A program made the translations under genes and the position numbers. Shown here in pieces: positions 1 to 12,837 of a stretch of DNA of 64,000 nt. Origin of the DNA: Flectonema sp. DT1601 (taxonomy: Eukaryota; Euglenozoa; Diplonemea; Diplonemida; Diplonemidae); NCBI GenBank assembly GCA_964019425.1, contig OZ025836.1, positions 637,696-701,695 of the forward strand. Direction: 5' to 3'. The notes under the pieces were generated by a model. The model searched no databases, was not told where the DNA came from, and saw only the letters and a program-made list of their open reading frames with translations. Positions within the stretch are counted from its first letter, which is position 1; each line of letters begins with the position of its first letter.

Positions 1-1359
1 AAAAAAGGCTACAACATTCTTATTCCTCCTTGTTCGTAGGTTTTTATTTTCCTATCTACGTCTCCCCCCCTTTTTTATATTTTGTTTCGCAACAAGTATT
101 GTAAGAAAAGAATGTTGGCAGCACGCGTAAACCCCCTTTAACTTTTTATCAGTTTAAGTCGGTTCACGGGTTTCGTGACACAAACAAAACATCAACAAAG
201 TGTTATATTACTATTTTATGTATAGTTTTAAGATTAAATCGATTCTTTTTAGGAATGGTTCGATTTTGGTATCCTGAACACCCTGTTGGAAGTGGAAGGT
301 ATCTTTCAGTTATACGTACCTGAGTATTAGGTGAGAGGCAATCCTCCTTATTTTCACCGATTTCTTTTTGCTACTGTGGAAGCAATTAAAGGGAAGGTTT
401 TCACCTCTTTTATTATAGTTCGAGAAGGAAACTGTTGTTGTTGTAGTTTTTTTTTTGAATAACAACAACAGAGAACTATAGTACGGACAAGTTGGGTTGG
501 AAAAAAAAAAAAAAAAAAAAAAGAAAGGAATAGCACAACGAACTGAAATAGGAACTCTCCGAAGAAGCTTTTTCTGTGTCCCTTCCCATCAGGTTGCCTC
601 CCCTCTCACGTGTTGTTAGTTATTTATCTTTTGTTCTTTTCATTTTTTTCTCAAACTCCTTAGATGCGATGTGCTGGGAAGATCAGTGCTGGGAAAGCAG
701 TCTAATTGTTGCAGACACATTGAGATGGATGTTGTCTTCTGCTTCTCTTTTTTTTTTCCCCATTTTTTTTCACCCCCCAACGTATTGCTTGCATTCTCGC
801 TAACCCTTTTATTGTACTTCATTGACAGCTCTGTATACTTCTTTTTTTTTCCCTCAGGCAGAATCTTCGCCTTTGATGCCCAAGCCTTTTTACTTCAGTT
901 GCCTGACCTGTAAACGCGGTCACTTATTTTCCTAAGATTATTCTTATGTATTAACTTATTGTAACATAAGAACTCTTATGGTTTGCGCACCTTAACGTTG
1001 GAACTGCATTACGAGGTCGGTTAATATTATTCGCAAAATAAATTTAAAAAAAAAAAAAAATTACCCCTTTCTTTTTTTTTTTTTTTCTTCTTTTTTATTC
1101 TAAGTGTTATTATTACAGGAGAAGATTTGCCTTTCCGAAAAAATTCAGAGAAGACTTGTTTTGGCTCTCTCCAATTTCCCTCTTTTTTTTTTCCCCTGTC
1201 CCTGGAACTGTGTCTCTTGGCAAGACTTGCTTGCCTCATTCACTTTCCTTTTTATTTAAAGGTTTCAAACTTGTGACTTATGCGAAGATAATAATTCCCC
1301 CAAAAATACCTTTCGTCACTGTATTTCTTCAAAAAAAGGTTGTTGGGCATTACCAAAAT

Positions 1360-1484
1360 AGTTGATTTTGTCTGGTTGATTCCGTTAACGAACGACCCTT
1401 CAGTAGGGGCGCTCGTCGCTTAGGTCTTAGGCGTTCTACGTCCTTTTTCCAAGACAGTGCCGCCCTTCTTAAGGGGACTGTGTG
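1360..1484 (+). rRNA. SSU rRNA-like fragment (conserved 3' domain core)
   Basis: Positions 1366-1398 read GTCTGGTTGATTCCGTTAAC followed by GAACGACCC. This is almost identical to the near-universal eukaryotic SSU segment around the V8 region (GTCTGGTTRATTCCGTTAACGAACGAGACC in memory-level consensus terms). At 1464-1484 CTTCTTAAGGGGACTGTGTG resembles the CTTCTTAGAGGGACT motif that follows V8 in SSU rRNA, in the right order and at a plausible distance. The GGTTGATTCCG form and a following CAGTAGG are reminiscent of euglenozoan SSU. I find no other SSU or LSU landmarks around it, so it is not a complete rRNA gene. It may be a relic, an inserted fragment, or one piece of a fragmented rRNA. Confidence 0.45.
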
Positions 1485-4400
1485 CTCACTAATTGGTATG
1501 AGAAATTCTGGTCTTAAGGAATTAACCAACGAAGAAGGGGGAGAAACAAAAAAAAAAAAAAAAAAAAAAAAAACGAAAACGAAAACGAAAAATCGCTGCT
1601 TTCTCGAAGAAAAACATTTCTTTTAATTACTACTGCTTGTGTTTATTGTATTGCGGTGATTATAAGTGACCCGACACCCACGTTCTTGTCAGCTTCTCTT
1701 TGAATCACCAGCCAGAGATATAAGTAAGCACGTTCTTTAATTCTTGTTTACCCCAGGGTTATTTAAGGAAGGTACTGATCTCTGTTCTTCACTAAGAAGT
1801 TGTTCGTTGTTGTTTGCTAGGTGAAGGCAAAACTTCACACGCGATATTTCACAGCAGGCGCTTTTTTTTATTTGAGCTTCTTTTCTCTGACATCCTAAGG
1901 CTGGGTGAGTTCTGCTTCCCTAACGAGGATGGTATCTGTTTTCTTTCCACAAAGAATTGTTTTTTTTTTTTTTTCGAGAAAAATAAAGCATAATAGTTAA
2001 CAAATAACGCCTTCTATAACTTGCGGCAGTCATTGCTTTTCTGAAGAGATTTTGTGCAACGAGTAAACCTCTGAGCCTTAGGCACGTTGCTCGTTAAAAG
2101 ATAACTACTAAAAGGCTATGCTACACATTGTAAAGTGCCCAGCGCTCAGCCTGTTTTTCGGATAATGTTTTTGATTAACTTTTTTTTCTCTTTTTTTTTT
2201 TTTTTTTTGTTCAATTTATTATTTAAAAAAAAAAAAAAAAAAGGCTTTTTCGAATTTCTTTCCTATATTAAGTCATCGTCACGAAGATAGCCTGACAGTT
2301 ATTCTTTCCGTGTTTTGCGAGCAGCTGTGCGTCAAATGTCTCTCTCTACCGCATGTATTTTTTTTATTGTGATTAATTGTTGTTGCCTTACGGAATGCTT
2401 TGGCAATTTTCAGCCTCTCTGCAGCACAGAGTGACTCTTGTCATTCTTTGTTTGAAAAAAAGTATGTACGGTGTGGAATAAAAAAAAGGAGGGCAATAAT
2501 AATAATTAAAAAAAAAAAAAAAAAAAAAAGTTTTCTCTTTTCCTTTAAAGAGAGCTGCAGTAACACTGCTTATACATAAATATGAGAAGTACACCAGATC
2601 ATACATGGCGTACAGCTTATCCAATGTTAATAAGAGTGAGTCAATGTTGAACAGCTGCGGGATGACATGGGTTGTCCTAGTTCAAGCACTACGCTTTTTT
2701 TTTTTTTTCCTCTTTTTTCTTTCTTTCAATCACAACAAAATTATAAAGCCTAGTTTTTCTAGCTAATCACATACGAAGCACAAAAGGTAAACAAAAGGAA
2801 GATATTACTTCACACGAAGTTTTTTTTTCTTCATTTTTTTTCGTTCTTAGGAATGATTTACATTCGTGCATGTATAAATTTCCGTGGAAGGCGGATCCCA
2901 CTTCCACGAAATAAGAAGATTCAAAAAAAAAAGAAAAAAAAAAAGGAGAAGAGAAGAGGAAGAACATAAAAAAAGAATTTATTCCCCCACCCGATTTAGT
3001 CATAATAGTGGAGACGAGAGGTATAGGGATATATAGGATTACCCTCGTGATTACTTTTATATTTTGACAAGTAATTAAATAGGTAAAAACCCACACTCTG
3101 CCGTATTACATTATACTCCTGATTTGAATGACAACACAGAAACAAGAGATGTGACTAAGTTAGAAACAATTTGTTATAATGTAAAGTCTTTTACGACAAT
3201 TTGTGGAATGTTTACCGAAAAACTAACATTTATATTTAGTCAACATGTATCATAAATTACTACTGGTTTATATTAGTTATTTTTTTGCTACAAATACAAA
3301 AAAAAAAAAAGTTTTTTTAATATCGTTATTAAGTATGCTCAAAACAGTTATGTCTCCTGTAATGGTTTTTTTTTATTTATGTTGAACGATGCAGTATCTA
3401 GTTATTACCTTTTTTTATTTATAATTTATTTTCCTTTTTTCTAAAAAAAAAAATAGTTTTTTTTTTTTTTTTTTTTTAGCTGGTAGGAGAATCATACTCT
3501 AGGAGTACTCTGGAAAACACACGATGACGGTGGAATTAGCGTTTCTGAGTACAGACATCGGATAGTCCACTTACTGAAGGTACGAAAAAACTATAATGGC
3601 ATGAGTACTTATAATGTTTTTCTATTCATGTTATTTGAACTCGCTGTTTTATTTTTCGTATTCCTGATTTGAGTGATCAACTAATAAAAAGAAAAGTCGC
3701 ATCCTATTCCACTACAGAGAGAACATTGTCTGCATTCCATTTGGTATAGAACTTCTGTCTAGTCAGAAGATACCTTCTAGAGATCGACTTTGTTTTTTGC
3801 GTTTTTCTCATTGTGTAACTAAGCTTTTCATTTATTGTTTATTATTTTTTTTATGTGTTTTATTTGTAATAAATCCCTTGATAAGATCCCTTATAAAAGA
3901 TACTGGTTGTTGGACCGTCGTCCACGAGTGTATTTTATGTTCTGAATTTTTAGAGATTCTTAGTTATTGTATTACTTCTACTCTGCTTTTGCTTCTTATG
4001 CTGGTGGTCTTTTGTAGAATTGACGCGGACTTGCCACAACTGGATTGCTGCACTGTTTGTGTTAGTTATAGTAGCCACTCTGTATAAAGGCTTTTCTTGG
4101 TGTGACCGAATGATTGGTACCCCCGTGAGCTTCTCCAGAGGTTTGGCTTTTTCCCTGACGTCGATAAATAAAATGTTTAAAAAACTCAACTATGCAAGGC
4201 AGTATATATATTCCTTAGTCTCTGTCGTTTGTTTGTTATTCGTCTTCATTTTAGGGTTTAATTGAGTTTTTTTTTTTAATAAACCTCTGTCACTGTCCTC
4301 GGAAATTTTTCTTTTTTTCTTTTTTTCCCCACTTTTTCACGAGGACCCAAGGATGGTTAATTGATTGCTCAATAACAACGAGTTGTGCCGAAAAAAAATA

Positions 4401-4874
4401 ATTTTTTTTTTTTTTTTTCCCCTCCTTCTATTCCGGTTGGAACACGAAACTGTATTTATGTTCATACCTGTAATGAGCTAGTGTGGGCTATTTTTTTTAC
4501 TTGTCAGTGTTACCAATCTTGCCTTTTTCTTTTTTTTTTTTCTTTTTTATAATTTGGGACGAACGTCATTTTCCTTTTTCATTCATGAATATTCGTTTTA
4601 TTAATGTAGACTTCAGAGGCCTTAATAATACGGAATGAAGGGTGTTTGATATAAATAAAAATGGGAAAGATTCGTGATTTCCTCAATGTTTTTCAATGTG
4701 ACTGGTGCCTTCCGTCAGTCAAATTACGATTCGACTTTCACAAGGGAAAAGAAAAAAATGCAGGACTAACAAAACAAAAAAAGAACGGGGGGCAAAAAAA
4801 AAAAAAAAAAAGATTTTTGAAAAGGAATGTTTGTGATTATTTTTTTCCCTCATTTTTTCGTTCATATTCCTGTT

Positions 4875-4905
<31 letters not shown>

Positions 4906-6691
4906 GTTGCTCTTCTTGAAGATCTTCCATTCGTTTTTCTTTCCTGATATATTTTTCTTATTATTGTTCTGCATCATGTCAGAGATGAAAGAATGCGGCA
5001 CCACGGTCGCTTTTTTTCTCTAAACTTTCTGTCATATTTCTCATAATTTTAACCTCGTTACTTATCTCTGAATATGTTTTTAACATTGTCAAAACATCAT
5101 CCTTGTGAGTTTCATAAATTACTAATTGTTCTGATTGGTTAACTTTGATACAATACATGTACTTATATCGTCAAAAGTATGCTCAATTAGCTAATCCCGC
5201 TCAACGATTTCTTTTTAAATAAAATGTGTGGCGATGCGAAAGGTCGCCGTTTTTTTTTTTTTTTTTTTTTTTTTCCTTGTTTTTCAAACAACTTAAATTA
5301 TCCTATATGAAAAAAAAAAAAAAAAAAAATTAAAAAATAATAATGTCAACGCGAACACATATAAGCAGAAGATACTGCATTGTCGCTGTTTATAGTTACG
5401 GAAACAAGCAAAGCCCCGAAACAACATACTTTGCCTTCTTTCCTTTATTGTTCTCTCGTTCCCTTACTTTCTTTTTTCCCACATTTCAGTCAGAGAAAAT
5501 AAAATGAAAACAAGAAATTAAGGTTTCATACCTGATTTTCTAGGAATCTGCTCCAACGACTTGATACGTCGGACTTTTCGTTTTTTTTTTTCTTTCTTAT
5601 TTTTACAAAAAGGCAAAATAAAATAAAGGAAAAAAGCAATTTGCTGGTCAATGTATCCCACACCCTTCTTTTTTTTTTTTTTTTTTTTTGGGTTTGTTAG
5701 CTAGCGTTCGAATGATTTTCTTCATTTTTAATAAGTATTATTAATAAAAACAATTTGACTTTGAGTCAAAAAAAAAAAAAAAAAAAAACTATTTACTTTA
5801 TTGAGTCCCACAAGTAACATGTAGTTACTCCACAGGGTTGCTTCTTATCACTATACGTCTGTCTGCTAGCATTATTTGATACCATTGAAGTGCATACTTG
5901 CCTTTGAATGGTTGGTTTCTTTAATTCCCTTTTTTTTTGCTTCGAGGGAATGTCGTCAACTACGAATCCGAAGGTTCGGAAGACTGAAACCTTTTCCTAT
6001 GTAAACCTATTCTGCAGTTTTGAGGACGAAATGTTGCGCGGCAAAACCACCCCTCGAATGTAACTTTGCTGCGTGGTTTCTTTCGCGTATTTTAGTTTGT
6101 TTTTTTTTCCTATTTTTTCAAACCAGATTTTTTCAACTCTTTCCCGTAGAAACTTTCCCGAACATCGGCATGTGTGTTCTTCATGTTCCGCGTACGAGAC
6201 TGTTCTACAGTGTGAAAGTGTTTGGGACGGCGATGCAGATCGTACTTGATCGGAGTAGCTCACTGTTTTATAGGTGACTGGATATAGACCTGTGAGTAGC
6301 ATTTTGGTGTGAATTTTTTGTTTGATTGCCTATGTGATGTGTAAACGTGTGATCGTCGTACTCCCTTTTGTGAACTCCGCTTGAGTTACATCAAGAAGGA
6401 AAAAAAAACCATTATTTCTTTCCAACTGGTAGTTTAATTTTTCCCACTGAAATTAAAACTTTTTTTTTTTTTTTTTTATTCCTTTTTTTTCTTTTAAAAA
6501 ACCCTCGCGGACTCAGCATTTTTTGATACCGATTTGCTTATGGCAATAAGTTGATGCTGACATTTGTCCTATCGCAGGAAGGAAGAATAGAAAAAAAAAA
6601 AAAAAAAAAAAAAAAACGACTAATACTTACTTTCGATACCACTATTGGGTATTTACCCTCTTCTGACCCCACACAGTTGTGTGGGAAACTC

Positions 6692-6729
<38 letters not shown>

Positions 6730-7303
6730 TTTTATTGTTGATTTCTTTTTCCCTCCGGTGATTTCTTTTTTGAGATAGTTTGTTTGCTTTATTCACCACT
6801 ACATATTTATTTTATTTATTTATTTATTTTATTTATTTTTTTGTTGGTTAATTACCCGTCAAAAAGAAAACAAAGTTGGTTTACGCGAGTCACTACGTTC
6901 TTAACACCCAATGCTCTCTACCTACCTTGTGGAAGAAAATAAGAAAAGCGTAAAAACAAAGAATTAATTCGCTTTTTAGTATAGCCTCGTTTCAACGTCG
7001 GGAGAGGGGGAAGAAAGATTCCCTTTTTTTTTTTTTTTTTTTTTTTTTTTATTCTTGAATACTGTTTTTTGTCTTAACGTGAAAGGTTGCGGTACAAATG
7101 ACTGGTGCCGTGTGAGCTTTCTTCAGAAACTTTGACTTCCCTGGCATTGATAAAATGAGTGAATACTGTTTTTCTTCTAAGTATTATATAATCACTTTCT
7201 CGTAAATATTTCTTTTGATAAATATTATGTGATGGTTACGTAGAATCAAGGTCAGTTACTATCGAAGGTTAATACTTGTTTTTTTTTTTTTTTTTTTGTA
7301 CCT

Positions 7304-7388
7304 ACAAACCCATTGTTCGGTAGAAAGAGAATTGTGGCAGCGTAACTACCTATTCCTTTATTAGGATTTTCTACCGGTTGCGCACAAA
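7304..7388 (+). repeat. Dispersed ~85-bp element, copy A
   Basis: This island shares a core, GAATTGTGGCAGCGTAACTA, with 14208-14294 (core GAATAGTGGCAGCGTAACTC). Similarity continues weakly on both sides, including TTAG-ATTTT and GC-CACAA blocks. Copy A can also close a 9-bp stem, CGGTAGAAA at 7318-7326 with TTTCTACCG at 7368-7376. Copy B does not keep that stem. It could be a degraded interspersed repeat or a pair of small non-coding RNA genes. The GTGGCAG stretch recalls the 5' end of U4 snRNA, but the match is too short to call. Confidence 0.4.
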
Positions 7389-9011
7389 CAAAAAATACAC
7401 AAAAATGACTACTGCGAGACCCGTAATTTTTTCTTTCGTTTTCTTTTTGTCTTATGTTCTTTTTGTTTTGGTAGAAAAAATGGAAAAGGGGGAGAGAGGG
7501 AGGAATCAAAGGAATTAAAGTCATCATGTGAAAACTTGGGGAACTAAATATTTTTATTCCTGTAGGCATTCGGCAAGTAGTGCAAAGTAAGCGTACATTA
7601 CAACATATTGCTTGAATTAGTTAGTTTAGAGGTTTTGTGTTATCCCCAGGAACTGCTTTTGTTACCTGTTGAGACGAGTGTGTTTGTTGTGAGGAATTTT
7701 TTTTAAATTTTTTTTAAATTTTTGTATCAGTCTGATTTTACATTCACAAAAAAAAGAACGAAGTACGCGTAAAGGTAATATTTCGCAACGAATATTTTCA
7801 TTTTTTTTTTTTTTTTTTTGCCTTTTGCCTTTTTCCTTTATACAATTTTTTTTACGTAGAAAACTCTCCTAAGTTGCTCTCCCTCGTTGGTAAAGAAATT
7901 TTTTATCTCGGGGGGGGGTGTTCATGGTCTCTTATTTTATTCTTCTATTCGGAAAAAAACACCCAGTACTCTTCCAGTTTTGTATTGTTGAAAACTTCTT
8001 CGCTATGTAAAGGTTGAGAGGGAACTTTTTGGTTGGTCCTCTCTCCCATCTGAAGTTGCCTGACACGCCTTGTAATTATAAAGAAGATATGTTTTTCATT
8101 CCCATTCAGTTATCCCTTTCTGTTCATTTTTTATATTATTTTTTTATATATTTTAAAATATCCCTTGGAATTCAATGAAGGAACTCTCGCATGTCTAATA
8201 TAACTAATTTTCTCTGAGCGGGGATGTGGTTTAGTGTGTTGTCAAAAGTATCGTAGCAAAATTCTGTTTCTTGGTGTGATAAAAAAACGACTTTTAGAGA
8301 GATGCAGATAACAAGTCTTGTTTAGCTCATTATTCCTCTGTTATTTATAATGATACCACTAATTTTTAATGAAAAATTAAAAAAAAAAAAAAAAAAAAGC
8401 AACAAACCATTTGGGTTTTTATCGGGGGCTATTCAAAGGGGTCATTATTCCACAGCAGGAGTAGTGCTACGTATGCAAGAAGTGTTGCTTAAAATGATAA
8501 TTACAAATATGCTGGCCTATCAACAAAAAAATACTACAACATAAGTGTGTGCTTGTTGTTCGCTTGTGCCTTCCTTTTCTTTTTTCACGCTGTGTACTTT
8601 GTGATGTTTTTTTTTTTGTTGTAGTAGTGTCTGATGGGTTTTTTTTTTTTTTTTTTTTATTTTAGCTGTACTTTCTGGGAATTATGTATCCCCAATTTTT
8701 TTGTTTTTTTTTTATATTATCGTATGTCGTTTTTCTCTCCAAGTATTATTTATATTCTTTTTTTTTTTTCAGTGTCTGTTTCACCTCACTAAGATTTACT
8801 TCAGAATCGCATTTCGACTTATATATGAATGCTCGCCCTGTTTGTTCTGGTAAGTTTGTTGCTGGTTACTTCGAGGATAGCATTTTTTACGAGTCGAAAT
8901 TGAGGACTAACGTCTTTTTTGAGTTCTTTTAACTTTGGCTGAAAAGTATAAAAAAAAATAAAAAAAAAACCTTCATTTTTAGTGGTGCCTAACATTAAGT
9001 TAATTTAAATT

Positions 9012-9051
9012 GTGACACCATTAGTACGGCGTCGGAACGCGCGATGGTCAC
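9012..9051. other. Two-helix stem-loop in spacer
   Basis: GTGACACCAT at 9012-9021 pairs with ATGGTCAC at 9044-9051, with one bulged A. Inside it GCGT-CGGA-ACGC forms a second tight hairpin. The island is much richer in G and C than its surroundings and is bounded by poly-A and poly-T runs. I do not recognise an RNA family. Confidence 0.35.
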
Positions 9052-9090
9052 GTCTGCTCTTCAGAAGTGATATGGCATGATTACTTGCGT

Positions 9091-9124
<34 letters not shown>

Positions 9125-11331
9125 TCATTTTTATATTTGCTTATTAGCGGCAAGATAACCCTGGAAGAAGGAATGAAAAAAAAAAAAATAAAAAGTTAAA
9201 TAAATAAATATAACAAAGTTATTTTAGTTTTGCTTCTGAACATGTTTGGTAGTTGGCTACTATCACATACTGAATTGCAACACTTGGTGCATTATTCCTT
9301 TAGACGTTGGGTATTCTCTGGACGAAATGTGACTGTGTGATGATATTAATTTCATCTTTCAGGAAGACTTCGCAAAGGAATCAACGGGTAGTTGCACTCA
9401 ATCAAGTTGTGTAGTAATACCGTTATCTGACTGTTGAGAACTATTTTTTTTTTTTTGTTTATTAATTTTTTACTGTCGTTTGTTTTTAAACATTTCCAGG
9501 TTTAGTTTGGAAAAATAGGAGTTTCTCCTTCCATTCTAAACCTAGCAGTGTTTTTATCACCCTTTTTCCCTATACCGATTACAAAGTGCGCTGCTGCAAT
9601 ATAGTGGCAGCAGAAAACTGGATGCGAGTTACTTTTTTTTTTTTTTTTTTTTTTTCTCAGGGAGGGGGAAAAAAAAAAAAAAAAAAAAAAAAAACATCAA
9701 CAAAAAACAAACAAACAAAATATAGTACTCGTTTCATCCGGTGTTGATTTCTTTTTTTTCAGCGTCTTTTTCCTTGTTCGCTGATCTGCTCCTCCTCCTC
9801 TTTTTTCTTTTTTTCGTTGTCGATCACCTTTGCTTGTCCCTCCTTTCCCTTAGTACGTTGCCATATTTTCCCGTTTTCATATTTTTTGGGGGTCTGCTCG
9901 CACATGAGCGGACGCATGTCTTTTTTTTACCCATTTTTGTCCTGTGATACGTTTATGTCGTTGGCACTTTGGAAAACACTTTGCTATGAGACCCGTTTTA
10001 GGGGAATGAGTACTGAATAGTCCAGTCTCTTTTTTTTAAAAATTATTGTAGCAACAGAAGAAGAATGGAAAAAAAAAAAAAAAAAAACGGCTTGTGAGGC
10101 GAGTGTCTGCGACGATGATCATCCACACTAGTTCGAAGGTGTGTGATAGCTATGCCGACAGAAAAAAAAAGAAAAAAAAAAAAAATGAAAACTTGTTGGC
10201 CACGTGACTGCAATAAGAACTTTTATATTTCTTTATTTTGAGTTTATCTTATTTTTTTAATTTCACTTTTCTATACCAAAATACTAGTAACTACAACAAG
10301 AAAAAAAAAACAAAAAACAAAAAACAAAAACACCTCTCTCTACTTTCTTTTTCTCGAATTTTTCATTTGTTCGTCTTTCCCTCTCTGCTCCCTGGTTCAC
10401 TCTTCCCCACTATGCCCCATCCCTTTGAGAAATAAATGATTAAAGAAATAAAAATAAACGTCTGGAAGAGTTTTGACTCTTCGTGTTCTGTTCCCTACGG
10501 GTTTGATCTGTGTTTTTACAACCCAACTTTGAAAAGAAAAAAAAAAAAAAAAAAAAAAGAAAAGGAATAAAAAGTTTTTTTTCGTCCTAAAGAACACAAT
10601 CAACAAAGAAATCAAAGAAGGTAATGGCTCTTACCGCGCCTTCTCAAACAGTAATCTTAAGACAACTACTTCCGGGCTTAGATCTTGGACAGACAATTTG
10701 TTAAGATTCAACTTCATCTCGTTGTACTTAATTATCCCCTAGCACTGAGGTGCGGTTTAGAACCTTTTGTAATTTAAGAGGGGTGTGTGTCAGCAGAATT
10801 TTCTTTGTAGGAAAACAAGGGGGGGAAAAAAAAAAAAAAAAAAAAAAAAGTGCTATTAAAAAGAAAAGAAAAAAAAAAAAAAAAAATCAAAATATAAGCC
10901 GTAAATTAGTGATTACAGTTCAAATTGGCAGCCCAGTTTTTTTTTTTTTTTTTTTTGGTTTTTTTTTGAAAATGCGGACATCAATCGACGGTAACAACAA
11001 TTGACACAAACCAACCGTAAGGTTTGATTACTAATTATGAATAAAACAACAAAACAGTGAGTCACACACGCCACTTCACCTTTCAAAGATAGGAACTCTC
11101 AGCGTCCTAGTTACGATTATTCTGTTCATCACTTTTAATAAAATTTTATTTTCTCTTCTTCAGATAACTCTACAAAACATGAAAACGTTGATTTACTCGC
11201 AATTTTTGTTCTTTATTCATTTCAGTTAGATTTTAGTTAAGTTATTTCTCTCATTCACAGTCCCCTCCCCTCCTGTTTAACTCGACCTTAGCGGGTTGGC
11301 TTCTATATACAAAATCTGATTGCGGGAGGCA

Positions 11332-12539
11332 ATGAGTGAGGAGGGGTGTGATAAGGCACACCCCGGTGGGACTGATCCCCAAGAAGCCAGCGATTCATGG
11401 GAACACATATGTTCTGTACTCCCTGAGCTTCACGGTGAGAGGTTTCCTTCAGGGGTGGTGTCACTGATGCCAGGTAAAGATGATGTAATGTATTTAGGTT
11501 TAGGTGACATTATTGCTGTATCCTGTACCATGGAGTCTGGTAAGATAACCATTGGATTAGAATCAGATGATGGAAAGAGATCTGTTGACCTCTCTGTTAC
11601 CAATAATGGAATCTCACCTCGACTTCAACTAACTGGAGGAACATACGAGGCCTTGCTATTCGCAATTGTATTTAGTAAGGCAATGGGAACTGTTTCTCGA
11701 TTGAGCTTTGGATTATGGCCAAGTGAAACAGAAAGAAAATGCGGTTCTGTATTTGAGGGAGAGTCGCACAGCAGAGAAGTCATCGACAGCAAACAGCAAA
11801 CAGCGATTGATAAAATAAGAAAATTATTCTCACTGTCACCTACTTCATGGGTACCTGACCATAGCAGTTCTGAGTGCCGTCTTTGCACCGATCAATTTAC
11901 GTTCTTCAAGCGAAGGCATCATTGTAGAGGATGCGGAGATTTGTATTGCGGGTCCTGTACTCAGTACACTAAATTACCTCGTCAGCCTTTTATGGCACAA
12001 CGTGTCTGTGTTGACTGTGCTTCGTACTGCGCAGGTATGAACAGCGATACAGCATCAGAGTCAACAACTGCTGACCCAAATGTGTGAGTACCTTCTCTAA
12101 TGATTACTTAGATACTTGAACAGTCAGTTAATTGATTAGTCTTAGTGGGATAGCTGTAACAAATATCTGGGTTCTACTTCATGGATTATGGTCTCGTGCC
12201 AAGGCTTTTTTTTTTTTTTTTTTTTTTTCTTTTTCCGTTTTGGCGCTTTTTTTTTCTTCGAATTTACACTCGCCAACCGTTTCTCCTTTCATTCCTTTTT
12301 TTTCTTTTCCCTTTTCATAGTTCTTTTTTATTTATTATTTTTTTCCTCCTTTTTTTTTTTTTTTTTTTTTCCCCCACATTGCCGAGGCCATTTTTCATGA
12401 AGTGTTTTTAGTTATTGAGCTCAGTCTATCAAGGAAGAGTTCACTCTTAGCTGACTGTGAAGGTAGACTGGATGGCTCACCCTCTTTGGTGACCGTATTC
12501 CAGGAGACTTGTCTGAACACCACTAGTTCCCCACTGTGA
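11332..12539 (+). CDS. FYVE zinc-finger protein (two exons)
   Basis: FYVE domains bind phosphatidylinositol 3-phosphate on endosomal membranes, so this is probably an endosome-associated adaptor. The domain spans about residues 168-230: SWVPD (the WxxD motif), RRHHCRGCG (the R(R/K)HHCR motif), four CxxC pairs and QRVC. Residues 1-165 show no domain I recognise. The first frame ends at 12087, but its last codons overlap a strong donor, GTGAGT at 12084. In the matching phase, an acceptor at 12424 (CTCAG) opens a frame ending in TGA at 12537-12539 with coding-like content: LSRKSSLLADCEGRLD, then a Thr/Ser-rich end. I therefore propose exons 11332-12083 and 12425-12539 (288 aa) around a 341-bp T-rich intron. 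The ATG at 11332 is the first in frame. The FYVE call is firm; the second exon is an inference. Confidence 0.82.
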
Positions 12540-12800
12540 TACTTTCGATTATTATTTTTTTAAGTTGTTGTTATCGTTTGAGATACGTGTTTATATCCGA
12601 ACAAGAGGGGGGGGGAACAAAAAAAAAAAATAACGACAATTAGTGTCTAATCGACATTAGTTTATATTGAGGTTCGTGTAAACACTTTTCCTCACGTGAT
12701 TATTAGTTTCTATTTTCTTCCAATCTAAGCGTTGTACATTTTTTTAGTGCTTTTCTGTACTATACAATTATATAAGGATAGAAAGGTAAGCGAATGATCA

Positions 12801-12837
<37 letters not shown>

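Larger units (their letters stand above)
1..11331. other. Gene-free AT-rich spacer (11.3 kb)
   Basis: I see no convincing protein gene here on either strand. Open frames are short and consist mostly of Phe or Lys runs from homopolymers, or of hydrophobic residues. The stretch is made of islands of ordinary complexity, roughly 100-250 bp long, separated by A or T runs that often reach 15-35 bases. The islands listed separately (SSU-like fragment, dispersed repeat copy, stem-loops) are the only parts where I can point to specific structure. Small spliced exons or non-coding RNA genes could be hidden in the islands. Confidence 0.6.

Noticed and set aside
354-10615. Many short frames rich in Phe or Lys
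   Set aside because: They are translations of poly-T or poly-A runs, on both strands, with no other support.
12415-12545. Structured non-coding RNA downstream of the FYVE frame
   Set aside because: Stems can be drawn, but the same bases read as a phase-matched coding exon ending in TGA, which explains the region better.
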